A stretch of 64,000 nt of DNA. It comes from Pseudothermotoga hypogea DSM 11164 = NBRC 106472 (GTDB lineage: Bacteria > Thermotogota > Thermotogae > Thermotogales > DSM-5069). Position numbers and translations under genes: made by a program. Location: the NCBI RefSeq assembly GCF_000816145.1, contig NZ_CP007141.1:2046001-2110000 (forward strand). Reading direction: 5' to 3'. The notes beneath the pieces are model-generated. The model ran no database searches, was not told the origin of the DNA, and worked only from the letters and a program-made list of their open reading frames with translations. The stretch's first letter is position 1; the number at the start of each line of letters is the position of its first letter. Shown piece by piece: positions 1 through 10,803 of this stretch.

Positions 1-233
1 TCATGAAATCTGGTGTGAGTGACGCACTGGCGATAGTCCATCTGGCACAGTCGGCTGGCGTTCAGCTCATGATAGGCTGCATGGGTGAAAGTAGTCTTGG
101 AATAAATCAGAGCATTCACTTTGCGGCCGGCACTGGTGCTTTTGCTTACCACGATCTCGATGCGCACCTGTCTCTGGACGAGAAGACCTTCAGGGGTGAT
201 TTCAGACAAGAAGGGCCACACATCTATCTGTGA
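1..233 (+). CDS. Dipeptide epimerase, enolase superfamily (3' end only)
   Basis: Only the last 76 or so codons lie in the window; the frame is open from the left edge to the TGA at 231-233. The residues KSGVSDALAIVHLA, MIGCMGESSLGINQS and the closing TGAFAYHDLDAH match the C-terminal barrel strands of L-Ala-D/L-Glu epimerases of the enolase superfamily, where the lysine of KSG and the glutamate of GCMGE belong to the active site. Family enzymes racemise dipeptides derived from murein or peptides. The ATG at 3 is an internal methionine, not the start. A 74-base gap separates it from sufC. The exact dipeptide substrate cannot be judged from this fragment. Confidence 0.85.
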   Translation, partial: MKSGVSDALAIVHLAQSAGVQLMIGCMGESSLGINQSIHFAAGTGAFAYHDLDAHLSLDEKTFRGDFRQEGPHIYL

Positions 234-307
234 AGGCAACATTTCCGACTTAAAAGGTCCAATATGCTGTAAAGCCAGGTGATTAAAATCTTAATGGGGT
301 GTGAACG

Positions 308-1030
308 GTGCTGAGGTTGCAGAACGTCAGTCTCGTCAGAGATTCCAAGTTCATACTGAAGAATATCAATCTGACGTTCAACGAGAAAGAAGTACACGTC
401 ATCATGGGGCCGAACGGGGCTGGCAAGTCCTCGTTAGCCTATGTGATCATGGGATTGGAAGGCTACAAACCAACCGAAGGAAGGATCTTTCTCGACGATG
501 TAGACATCACCGACCTCAGAGTCGATGAGAGGGCGAAACTCGGGATACATCTCATGTGGCAGGAACCAGTCAGGTTCAGAGGTCTGACGGTGAGACAGTA
601 CCTCACACTGGGTGGAAAAATGAAGGTTTCACAGAGTGATCTCGAGGAAGTCCTGCACCTGGTCGGCCTGTCTCCGGGTCTCTATCTTAACAGGATGGTC
701 GATGAATTGTTGAGTGGTGGTGAGAGAAAACGAGTCGAGCTGGCGTCCATCTTGTTGCTTAGACCGAGATACGCGATCATGGACGAACCTGATTCTGGCA
801 TAGATATTCTCTCACTCGACATGATAAAGGCTGTGGCTCAGAGAATCGTCGAACATCGTGGCTCACTCGTAATGATCACACACCGCGAGGAGATGGTTTC
901 GATCGCAAACGTTGCCCACGTTCTGTGTGATGGTAGGATCATTCAAACTGGTCCACCGGACAAGATCATGAGGTATTACAAAAGCTTCTGTGACGTGTGC
1001 GATCACACGAACGTGCCGGCCAAGGAGTGA
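308..1030 (+). CDS. sufC: Fe-S cluster assembly ATPase SufC
   Basis: 240 residues, the usual SufC length. It is a soluble ABC-type ATPase that drives Fe-S cluster assembly together with a SufB/D scaffold. Visible motifs: Walker A GPNGAGKSS near residues 34-42, Q-loop Q85, signature LSGGERKRVE near 135-144, Walker B AIMDEPDSG near 156-164 and switch histidine H192. The DEPDSGID form after Walker B is typical of SufC rather than transporter ATPases. The start is GTG at 308 behind GGGGTG. The next gene begins at the stop (TGATG), so the two are translationally coupled. With only one SufB/D-type partner downstream this looks like a reduced SUF (SufBC, also called SMS) system; that reading is inference. 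Confidence 0.95.
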   Translation: MLRLQNVSLVRDSKFILKNINLTFNEKEVHVIMGPNGAGKSSLAYVIMGLEGYKPTEGRIFLDDVDITDLRVDERAKLGIHLMWQEPVRFRGLTVRQYLTLGGKMKVSQSDLEEVLHLVGLSPGLYLNRMVDELLSGGERKRVELASILLLRPRYAIMDEPDSGIDILSLDMIKAVAQRIVEHRGSLVMITHREEMVSIANVAHVLCDGRIIQTGPPDKIMRYYKSFCDVCDHTNVPAKE

Positions 1031-1035
1031 TGGGT

Positions 1036-1995
1036 ATGCAAGTTGATGTAGACAGAAGAACTGAATTCGAAGCCCTCGTTAAGGCGTACGAGAAGGCCGG
1101 CGGGGACGTATCGAAGTTTCTGGACAGAAGGATCGCTTCGATCATCATAAGCGGCGATAAAGTGGTCGGCCTGAACAACGTTCCGGGCGTGGAGCTCGTG
1201 CCGCAGACGATAGAACACGGCGTTCACGCGAAGATGATCATAAAGAAGGGAACCAAGCTCTCGTTCCCAATCCACGTGTGTACAGGATATCTACAACGCG
1301 ACGGCTATCAAAAGGTGATCTTCGACATCGTCGTGGAGGAAGATGCCGAAGCCCACTTTGTCGCACACTGTGTGTTTCCATGGACGGAACAATTCACCCA
1401 CGATGCACTCATGAACGTCGTGGTCAAGAAGAACGCGAAGATGTCCTACTCAGACGAGCATTACCATTCGGAAGCGGGCACGGTCAATCTGATCACTGTT
1501 TCACGCGTGGTCGTGGAGGAGAACGGGCTCTATGTGAACAGATTCGCGCTCACGAAGACCCGTGTCGGCAAGATGAGGTTGGACTTTTCTGTGGAGTTAA
1601 AAGATCGTGCGGTGGCTGACATGCTGGCGCGCGTGAGGGCGAGTGGGAACGATGAGGTGGACATCCACGAGAAGGTGGACCTGGTTGGTGTCGAATCTCG
1701 AGGCGTGCTGAGTACCATCGTCGTTGCACTGGATAGAGCCAGAGCGCGTGTCGTCAACGAGGCATACGGAAGAGGAGAGTACTCGAAAGGTCACGTGAAG
1801 TGCGAGGAAATCACCAAAGGTTCAGATGTGCAGGTGAGCACGGTTCCAATATTGAAGGTCTTCAACGACAGAGCGGAACTCACCCATGAAGCGTCCATAG
1901 GTAGGGTGAACGCGAAGCAACTTGAAACACTCATGAGTAAAGGTTTGAGTGAAGATGAAGCCACCGAGCTCATCATAAAGGGACTCTTAAGTTGA
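1036..1995 (+). CDS. SufB/SufD-family Fe-S scaffold protein (single paralogue)
   Basis: About 320 residues of the SufB/SufD beta-helix family, shorter than E. coli SufB (about 495) or SufD (about 420). The recognisable part is the SufBD core with a repetitive beta pattern, HVCTGYLQRDG, FVAHCVFPW, MSYSDEHYH and the C-terminal GRVNAKQLETLMSKGLSEDEA, which is conserved in the family. I prefer the ATG at 1036 because AAGGAG at 1022-1027 lies 8 bases upstream; ATG 1030, overlapping the sufC stop, is an alternative. Cysteines are present (HVC, AHC, VKCEE), but which one binds iron cannot be told from sequence alone. No second SufB/D gene follows, so the scaffold is probably a homodimer with SufC, as in the minimal SUF systems. 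Confidence 0.85.
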   Translation: MQVDVDRRTEFEALVKAYEKAGGDVSKFLDRRIASIIISGDKVVGLNNVPGVELVPQTIEHGVHAKMIIKKGTKLSFPIHVCTGYLQRDGYQKVIFDIVVEEDAEAHFVAHCVFPWTEQFTHDALMNVVVKKNAKMSYSDEHYHSEAGTVNLITVSRVVVEENGLYVNRFALTKTRVGKMRLDFSVELKDRAVADMLARVRASGNDEVDIHEKVDLVGVESRGVLSTIVVALDRARARVVNEAYGRGEYSKGHVKCEEITKGSDVQVSTVPILKVFNDRAELTHEASIGRVNAKQLETLMSKGLSEDEATELIIKGLLS

Positions 1996-2009
1996 TGGGG
2001 GTGTAGAGG

Positions 2010-2828
2010 ATGGATTACGTGGAGAGGGTAAAGAAGGCTGTGGAGTTTTTGAAAGAAAGAATCGAGGTATCGCCGACCATTGGAATCGTGCTCGGTTCTG
2101 GACTTGGAAGGATCGCGGAGGTCATCGAATCACCCAAAACTATAAGGTATGCAGAAATCCCAGGTTTTCCAGTGGCAACGGCGCCAGGTCACAAAGGTGA
2201 ACTGATCTTTGGAAAACTCTCTGGCAAAGACGTCGTGCTCATGAACGGAAGGTTCCACTACTACGAGGGACATTCGATGCAGGATGTGACGTTCCCCATA
2301 AGGGTCATGCAACTTTTGGGTGTGAAGTATCTCTTTTTGACCAACGCGGCTGGCGGTTTGAACCCATTGTTCGAAGTTGGAAGACCGATGATCATAACCG
2401 ATCACATAAACTTCATGTGGGACAACCCGCTCAGAGGAAAGAACGTGGACGAATGGGGACCGAGGTTCCCGGACATGAGCGAGCCTTACGATAGAAAACT
2501 CATAAGTCTGGCAAAAGAGGTGGCTGAGGAGGAAAAGATAGAAGTTTACGAAGGTGTGTATGTGGCGGTGGCAGGACCCAACTTTGAGACGGCAGCAGAA
2601 CTTCGCATGTTCAGAAATCTCGGTGCGGATGCCGTGGGTATGTCCACAGTGCCGGAGGTCATAGTCGCCAGACACGCTGGAATAAAAGTGCTGGGAATAT
2701 CTGCCATCACGGACCGTGCTGTACCCGAGGATCTCAAACCGCTCACTGCCGAAGAAGTTCTGAGAATAGCTGAAGAAACCGGTAAAAAGATCGCCCGGAT
2801 CATCCTCGGGGTGGTGCGGAAACTCTGA
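2010..2828 (+). CDS. Purine-nucleoside phosphorylase (trimeric class)
   Basis: 272 residues, normal for trimeric PNP, which splits purine nucleosides with phosphate into base and ribose-1-phosphate in salvage. Motifs: IGIVLGSGLGRI near the N-terminus, GRFHYYEGHSMQDVTFPIRV with the phosphate-site histidines, LTNAAGGLNP, GPNFETAAELRMF and the purine-site stretch GMSTVPEVIVARH. The start is ATG 2010 behind GGGGGTG. It sits inside the Fe-S assembly train, 14 bases after the SufB-like gene and 12 bases before a desulfurase, with no promoter visible between them. A metabolic link to Fe-S assembly is not obvious; co-transcription is inferred. Confidence 0.93.
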   Translation: MDYVERVKKAVEFLKERIEVSPTIGIVLGSGLGRIAEVIESPKTIRYAEIPGFPVATAPGHKGELIFGKLSGKDVVLMNGRFHYYEGHSMQDVTFPIRVMQLLGVKYLFLTNAAGGLNPLFEVGRPMIITDHINFMWDNPLRGKNVDEWGPRFPDMSEPYDRKLISLAKEVAEEEKIEVYEGVYVAVAGPNFETAAELRMFRNLGADAVGMSTVPEVIVARHAGIKVLGISAITDRAVPEDLKPLTAEEVLRIAEETGKKIARIILGVVRKL

Positions 2829-2840
2829 AGGAGGTGGATC

Positions 2841-4013
2841 ATGAAGGTTTTCTTGGATAACTGCAGAACTACCAGGGTTCTTCCGGAAGTAATCGGAGAA
2901 GTTGAAAAATACATGCTTGAAAAGTTTGCAAGGCCCGACGGTTTGTACGAGTCTGCACAGGAGATCTACGATGAGCTTACCGAGGCACGAAAATTCTTTG
3001 CCAAAACGATCAACGCCAATTCAGACGAAGAGATCATCTTCACGTCTGGCGCCACCGAGGCGAACAACCTTGCTCTGATAGGTGTGGCGAGGGCAAACAA
3101 GAAGAGAGGCAATCACATCGTCGTATCTGCTCTCGAGCACGGCTCAGTGATGAGTATCGTAGACGCTCTGAAGAAAGAAGGTTTTGAAGTGACTGTTGTA
3201 CCAGTGGACCACGAGGGAATGTTGAGGCTCGAAGAATTCGAAAAAGCCTTGAGACCCACAACGATCCTGGTCAGTGTCATCGCGGTCGGTCACTTCGTGG
3301 GTTCGATCATGCCCCTGAAGCAGATCGGAGAGATTCTTTCAAGGCAGGACCACAAGATATACTTTCACACCGACGCGGCCGAGATGTACGCAAAGATGCC
3401 TTTGGACGTTCAAGATTTGAAGCTGGATCTTGTGAGCGTCAGTGGACACAAGTTTCACGGACCAAAAGGCGTCGGTTTTCTGTACGTCAGAAAAGGAACG
3501 AAGATCGAACCCATCATGTACGGTGCAGAATCGTTTGACAAGCGAAGACCTGGTGGAGAAAACGTTCCTGCAATCATGGGTATGAGGAAGGCTGCGGAAC
3601 TCGCCTTCGAGCAGATGGAAGAATCTTACAGAAGGTTGAGAGAGCTTCAGGATTACTTCATAGGAAGGATCGAGAGCGAGATCGAGCATGTCGTACTGAA
3701 TGGACCAAGGGGTGAGAAGAGAACACCTTACAACGTGAACTTCAGCTTTTCGTTCATCGAGGGAGAAGCGATCAGCTTGGGTTTGAGTCTTGAAGGAGTA
3801 GAAGTTGCGACAGGCTCGGCTTGTGCTTCGGAATCTCTCGAACCCAACTACGCGATATTGGCCATAGGTGGTGATCACGAACGTGCTCACGGCTCGATCC
3901 GTTTCACGTTCAGTCGATTCACAACAAAGGAAGAACTCGATTACACGGTCGAGAAACTGAAGAAGGTCGTCCAGTGGTTACGCAACATAAGCCCGCTCAA
4001 GGCTGAGAGGTGA
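2841..4013 (+). CDS. Cysteine desulfurase, NifS/IscS family (paralogue 1)
   Basis: 390 residues, fold type I PLP enzyme expected to take sulfur from L-cysteine as a persulfide. The PLP lysine is in VSGHKFHGPKG, the catalytic cysteine in GSACASESLEP, and the substrate arginine in HGSIRFTFSRF. Unlike its neighbour at 4406 (LDHAATTRV) the N-terminal phosphate-side motif reads LDNCRTTRV, which places an extra cysteine close to the cofactor. GAGGTG-type ribosome site GGAGGTGGATC precedes ATG 2841. The stop overlaps the region where the IscU gene begins. It could supply sulfur specifically to one of the two IscU-like proteins; that pairing is inferred from order alone. Confidence 0.9.
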   Translation: MKVFLDNCRTTRVLPEVIGEVEKYMLEKFARPDGLYESAQEIYDELTEARKFFAKTINANSDEEIIFTSGATEANNLALIGVARANKKRGNHIVVSALEHGSVMSIVDALKKEGFEVTVVPVDHEGMLRLEEFEKALRPTTILVSVIAVGHFVGSIMPLKQIGEILSRQDHKIYFHTDAAEMYAKMPLDVQDLKLDLVSVSGHKFHGPKGVGFLYVRKGTKIEPIMYGAESFDKRRPGGENVPAIMGMRKAAELAFEQMEESYRRLRELQDYFIGRIESEIEHVVLNGPRGEKRTPYNVNFSFSFIEGEAISLGLSLEGVEVATGSACASESLEPNYAILAIGGDHERAHGSIRFTFSRFTTKEELDYTVEKLKKVVQWLRNISPLKAER

Positions 4014-4018
4014 TGCGC

Positions 4019-4399
4019 ATGTTGAAATACACAGAACTGGTTCTGGATCATTTCAAAAACCCCAGAAATCTTGGACGCATAGAAAACCCGGACGCTGAAG
4101 CCACGGAAGGAAGTATCGCTTGTGGAGACATGATGACAGTGTATTTGAAGATCGAGGACAACAAGATCGTGGACATAAAGTTCGAATCGTACGGGTGTGC
4201 TGCGAACATCGCCACGGCCTCCATGATGACGGAAGTTGTCAAAGGCCTCACGCTGGAGGAAGCCAAGAAGATCACGTGGAAGGACATAGTTGAGAGGCTC
4301 GGAGGCCTGCCTCCTGTGAAATATCACTGCAGCAATCTCGCGATAGACACACTCAGAAAGGCGATCAGCGCGTATGAAGAATCGCTCGTTGGGAAGTGA
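4019..4399 (+). CDS. IscU/NifU-type Fe-S scaffold protein
   Basis: 127 residues, typical IscU size. All three cluster-binding cysteine sites are present: SIACGDMM, ESYGCAANIATAS and VKYHCSNLA. The family receives sulfur from a desulfurase, builds a [2Fe-2S] cluster and hands it to targets. I chose ATG 4019 because GAGAGGTG lies about 7 bases before it; GTG 4010 and ATG 4013 are in the same frame but too close to that site. It lies between two cysteine desulfurase genes (2841-4013 and 4406-5536), so it is well placed to work with either. It lacks the extra zinc-site insertion of SufU. Confidence 0.9.
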   Translation: MLKYTELVLDHFKNPRNLGRIENPDAEATEGSIACGDMMTVYLKIEDNKIVDIKFESYGCAANIATASMMTEVVKGLTLEEAKKITWKDIVERLGGLPPVKYHCSNLAIDTLRKAISAYEESLVGK

Positions 4400-4405
4400 T
4401 CGTTC

Positions 4406-5536
4406 ATGAGGGTGTATCTGGATCACGCCGCAACGACGCGCGTTTTCGATGAAGTTGCACAAGAGATGGTCAAGCTCTTCACACAGTTCTACGGCAACGC
4501 CTCCAGTCTGCACTCACACGGGTACGAAGCCAAAAGACTTTACGAGGAGGCCAGAAGCAAGATCGCGAAGCATTTGAACGTTGAGCCTGAAGAAATCTAC
4601 TTCACTTCGGGTGGGACTGAGTCCGACAACATCGCAATACGAGGCTTTTTGAAAGCGAACTTCCCAAACGGTGGGCACATCATAACCACCCAGATCGAAC
4701 ATCCTGCAGTGCTCGAAGTCGCCAAACAGTTGGAAAGAGAAGGATACAGTGTGACTTACTTGAAACCAACGAGCGACGGGTACGTCACGCCCGATGACTT
4801 TAGAAGGGCGATACGAAAAGATACGGTACTCGCATCGATCATGTGGGTCAACAACGAAACTGGAGTGATCCAACCGATAGAAGAGATATCCAAAATAGCT
4901 CGAGAACATGGAATAGTTCTCCACAGCGACGCGGTCCAAGCCGTAGGGAAAATCAAAATCGACGCCAGACTCGTCGACATGCTGTCTGCGTCCGGTCACA
5001 AGTTCTACGCGCCAAAGGGATGTGGTTTTCTGTACGTGTCGAAGCGAGTGAAGGTTGAGCCCATCATGTACGGTGGAGGGCACGAGAGGGGTTTGAGAAG
5101 CGGTACTGAGAACGTGCCCGGTGCGTACGCTATGGCGCTGGCGCTCGAGATCATTGAGAAGAATTACGAGGTTTGGTCTGGGAAGGTGAAAAGATTCAAA
5201 GAGAAGATCCTGAGTGCCATTGAGAACATCCCGGCCCACCACGTAAACGGTTCGAACACGATCTTTTCTCACATCAACGTTTCGTTCAAGAACGTTCTTG
5301 GTGAAACACTCGCAACGGCGCTGGACATGAACGGAATATCAGTTTCGACAGCTTCCGCATGCTCTTCTCACCACGGTACGGCAAGGTCGCACGTGCTTGA
5401 AGCGATGCAGCTTGAGGACTGGATGATCGATGGAGCGATCAGGATAAGCCTGGGTTACGACAACAGCGAAAATGAGATAGAGTATTTCGTGGAAGTCCTT
5501 TCCAAAGAAGTCGACAGACTAAGGAAGATGTCCTGA
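4406..5536 (+). CDS. Cysteine desulfurase IscS-like (paralogue 2)
   Basis: 376 residues. Classic IscS features: N-terminal YLDHAATTRV, FTSGGTESDN, HPAVLEVAK, HSDAVQAVGK with the cofactor aspartate, PLP lysine in ASGHKFYAPKG, and catalytic cysteine in STASACSSHHG followed by the SHVLEAM stretch. The start ATG 4406 has GGGAAGTGAT upstream and the gene begins 6 bases after the IscU stop. This is the second desulfurase in the train and the more canonical one. It probably serves Fe-S assembly and perhaps tRNA thiolation too (family knowledge; no direct evidence here). Confidence 0.92.
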   Translation: MRVYLDHAATTRVFDEVAQEMVKLFTQFYGNASSLHSHGYEAKRLYEEARSKIAKHLNVEPEEIYFTSGGTESDNIAIRGFLKANFPNGGHIITTQIEHPAVLEVAKQLEREGYSVTYLKPTSDGYVTPDDFRRAIRKDTVLASIMWVNNETGVIQPIEEISKIAREHGIVLHSDAVQAVGKIKIDARLVDMLSASGHKFYAPKGCGFLYVSKRVKVEPIMYGGGHERGLRSGTENVPGAYAMALALEIIEKNYEVWSGKVKRFKEKILSAIENIPAHHVNGSNTIFSHINVSFKNVLGETLATALDMNGISVSTASACSSHHGTARSHVLEAMQLEDWMIDGAIRISLGYDNSENEIEYFVEVLSKEVDRLRKMS

Positions 5537-5549
5537 GGGGGAAAACTTC

Positions 5550-5900
5550 ATGTATTCAGACAAATTCAAGCAGCTCTTCATGTACCCAAAATACTGCAAA
5601 GACATAGAGTACACACACACCGCGGAAGTCGTCTATCCCGAACACGGTGACAAGGTTCGGATCTTTTTGAGAATCGAGAACTACGTCGTGAAAGACGTTG
5701 CGTTCAAAGCAGTGGGTTGTCCGCGCGTGATCGCTGCATCCGAAGCAGTCTGCAGACTGATCGATGGAAAACACATTGACGATGTGAAATACCTGAACGA
5801 AGAGCATGTCCGAGACGAGATGGACTTCCACGACAAGAACTTCACCTGCATAAATGCACCAATCGAGGCTGTGAAGAAGGCCATAGCGAAGGTACTATGA
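5550..5900 (+). CDS. IscU-like protein with altered first cysteine site
   Basis: 116 residues that align by pattern with IscU. The second and third cysteine sites are kept (VGCPRVIAASEAVC and NFTCINAPIEAVKKAI), but where IscU has ACGD this protein has PEHGDKV, so the first ligand cysteine is replaced by histidine. Extra cysteines occur at YCKD and AVCR. Family members with this look are listed as iron-sulfur assembly scaffold proteins. It may carry a different cluster, act as a carrier, or regulate the desulfurase. The start ATG 5550 follows GAGGGGG. The stop TGA overlaps the ATG of the ZIP gene (ATGA at 5897-5900). Confidence 0.75.
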   Translation: MYSDKFKQLFMYPKYCKDIEYTHTAEVVYPEHGDKVRIFLRIENYVVKDVAFKAVGCPRVIAASEAVCRLIDGKHIDDVKYLNEEHVRDEMDFHDKNFTCINAPIEAVKKAIAKVL

Positions 5901-6637
5901 CGGGCTTCTGGCGTGGCTTGATCTACAGCAGTGTCGCTGGCACCAGCACGGTGCTCGGTGCGATACCTTTTCTGTTGTTCAACAAGGTTGCTTCACAAAA
6001 ATTGATAGACGCCTTCCTTGGCTTTGCCGCAGGCGTGATGCTCGCTGCAAGCGCATTCAGCTTAGCCCTACCGTCGATCGAGCTGGGTGGGATTTTGCGC
6101 TTCGCCGTTGGTTTTGCACTGGGAGGTATTCTCGTCGACGTTATGGACAAGCTTCTGCCTCACGAACATTTCACGAAGGGCCACGAGGGAATAGATGCAA
6201 AGCGTCTCAAAACCATCTGGCTGTTCATCATCGCGATCACCATTCACAATCTTCCTGAGGGCATGGCAGTTGGTGTTGGAGGCTTCACACCACAGGCTTT
6301 AACAATCGCTATAGCTATAGGTTTGCAGAACATTCCCGAAGGTGCAGCCGTGGCGGCGTCCTTGATGAGTGCCAAGTACAAAAAGTCGTCCATCTTCTTC
6401 ATCACCCTCTTCACAGGAGTTGTGGAAGCGCTTGGTGGGCTGCTGGGTGCGACACTGATAAGTTTTGCGAAAGGGTTGTTGCCATACCTGCTCGCGTTGG
6501 CCGCGGGCGCGATGATTTTCGTGATAAGCGATGAGGTGATTCCTGAAACGCACTTGAAGGGCCAAGAGCGAATCACGACTTACTGGATCTTGATCGGCTT
6601 CATCGTCATGACCGCGCTTGATGTTCTTCTTGGATAG
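5897..6637 (+). CDS. ZIP-family divalent metal transporter
   Basis: 246 residues with about eight hydrophobic helices, the normal ZIP fold. The metal-path motifs are HNLPEGMAVGVGG in helix 4 and LQNIPEGAAVAASL in helix 5. A short histidine-containing loop (LLPHEHFTKGHEG) lies between helices 3 and 4. The family moves Zn2+, Fe2+ or related ions into the cytoplasm; which metal cannot be read from sequence. Translational coupling to the Fe-S scaffold gene by ATGA overlap suggests iron supply as one possibility (inference). Confidence 0.9.
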   Translation: MTGFWRGLIYSSVAGTSTVLGAIPFLLFNKVASQKLIDAFLGFAAGVMLAASAFSLALPSIELGGILRFAVGFALGGILVDVMDKLLPHEHFTKGHEGIDAKRLKTIWLFIIAITIHNLPEGMAVGVGGFTPQALTIAIAIGLQNIPEGAAVAASLMSAKYKKSSIFFITLFTGVVEALGGLLGATLISFAKGLLPYLLALAAGAMIFVISDEVIPETHLKGQERITTYWILIGFIVMTALDVLLG

Positions 6638-6668
6638 CTGGTATCATCTTATTTGGAGGTGCAAAGAG

Positions 6669-8063
6669 GTGAACGAAAAGATAGACAAGATAGTGCTCTC
6701 TCTCAAGGAAGAAATGTTCAAAGAAGCTTCAAATTTAGTGAAAATCAAATCTGTCCAATCCGATCCAGCACCTGGAAAGCCGTTCGGCGAGGGTGTGGCA
6801 CAGGCGTTGGATTACGCTTTGAAACTCGGTGAGAGGCTCGGTTTTCGTGTCAAGAATGTGGATGGCTATGCGGGACACATAGAGTACGGAGAAACTGGAA
6901 AACTTTTCGCGGTGCTGGGTCATTTGGACATCGTTCCGGAAGGAGAAGGTTGGAGCGTTGATCCTTATGGTGGGATCATCAAGGATGGCTATCTTTGGGG
7001 TCGTGGCGCTGCAGACAACAAAGGTCCCACCGTGGCTGTGATCTACGCCCTCAAAGCGGTCAAAGAAGCTGGCGTACCGATCAAGAATAGGGCGAGAATC
7101 ATTCTGGGAACGGACGAGGAATCAGGTTGGGAGTGTGTGAAGCACTACTTCGAAAAGGAAGAAAAACCGGTGTACGCAGTAACGCCGGACGCGGCTTTTC
7201 CAATCATATACGCGGAGAAAGGAATAATAACCTACAGGATCAGGATGAAAAGAGATCTATCTTCGAGCGGAAAGATCAAAGTGCTGAGATTCGAAGGTGG
7301 AGACGCTTCGAACGTGGTACCACAGAGTGCGGTTGTGGAGCTTTCCCCAGTCGACGATGAAACGATGCAGAAATTGAAAACTTTCCGAGCGAGGAACAAC
7401 GCACGCATAGATTGGTCGACAGAAAACGACAGGCTCGTGGTTCGAGCCCAGGGTAAATCCGCACATGGTTCCACGCCGGAGAAGGGGATCAACGCCATCG
7501 CTGCGCTCTTGGATTTTTTGAGAGATCTCGATCTGAGCGAAGATGTGAAGACATTCGTTCGTGTGCTCGCGAGCAAGATTGGTTACGAAACGGACGGATC
7601 GTCTTTGAGGATCGCCGGCAGAGACTGCGTGGTTGGAGATCTGACTGTGAATCTCGGAACCGTACGTATGAACGATGAGACGCTCGAGGCTACGATCAAC
7701 ATAAGATATCCCATCTACTATTCCGAAGAGATGATGGCCAGACAGATCAAGGAAGCTTTGAAGCCTCTGGACGTAGAGGGAGAGCACCATCTACCTCCAT
7801 TGTTCGTTTCCCCAGACAGCGAGTTGATCAAGATTCTGAGCGAAGTTTACACCGAGATGACCAACCAGCCTGCCACGCTCTTAACGATGGGTGGTGGCAC
7901 TTACGCACGCGCAGTGCCGTGTGGTGTGGCGTTCGGCCCGCTGCTTCCAGGAAGGGAAGGAACGGAGCATCAACCAGACGAGAGGATCGCACTGGATGAT
8001 TTGGTGACGGTCGCAAGGATCTACGCACAACTTTTCTACAGGATGCTCACACTCTGGGAATAG
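6669..8063 (+). CDS. M20-family dipeptidase, PepV-like
   Basis: 464 residues from GTG 6669. Zinc-site motifs of the M20 family are clear: VLGHLDIVPEG with the first histidine, WGRGAADNKGP with the bridging aspartate, GTDEESGWE with the catalytic glutamate pair, and AHGSTPEKG and MGGGTYARA later. The inserted lid domain of PepV/Sapep dipeptidases fits the length. An upstream in-frame ATG at 6618 lies inside the ZIP gene; GGAGGTG at 6655-6661 with a 7-base spacer favours GTG 6669. The enzyme should release free amino acids from dipeptides in the cytoplasm. It is the last gene of the plus-strand train and faces ligA with a 25-base gap. Confidence 0.9.
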   Translation: MNEKIDKIVLSLKEEMFKEASNLVKIKSVQSDPAPGKPFGEGVAQALDYALKLGERLGFRVKNVDGYAGHIEYGETGKLFAVLGHLDIVPEGEGWSVDPYGGIIKDGYLWGRGAADNKGPTVAVIYALKAVKEAGVPIKNRARIILGTDEESGWECVKHYFEKEEKPVYAVTPDAAFPIIYAEKGIITYRIRMKRDLSSSGKIKVLRFEGGDASNVVPQSAVVELSPVDDETMQKLKTFRARNNARIDWSTENDRLVVRAQGKSAHGSTPEKGINAIAALLDFLRDLDLSEDVKTFVRVLASKIGYETDGSSLRIAGRDCVVGDLTVNLGTVRMNDETLEATINIRYPIYYSEEMMARQIKEALKPLDVEGEHHLPPLFVSPDSELIKILSEVYTEMTNQPATLLTMGGGTYARAVPCGVAFGPLLPGREGTEHQPDERIALDDLVTVARIYAQLFYRMLTLWE

Positions 8064-8082
8064 CGAAACTTGCCAAACTTGT

Positions 8083-10786
<2,704 letters not shown>

Positions 10787-10803
10787 GAAATCACCCAAGG
10801 AAA

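Noticed and set aside
234-307. Promoter before sufC
   Set aside because: A TAAAAT at 284-289 could be a -10 but no acceptable -35 at proper spacing; not strong enough to list.
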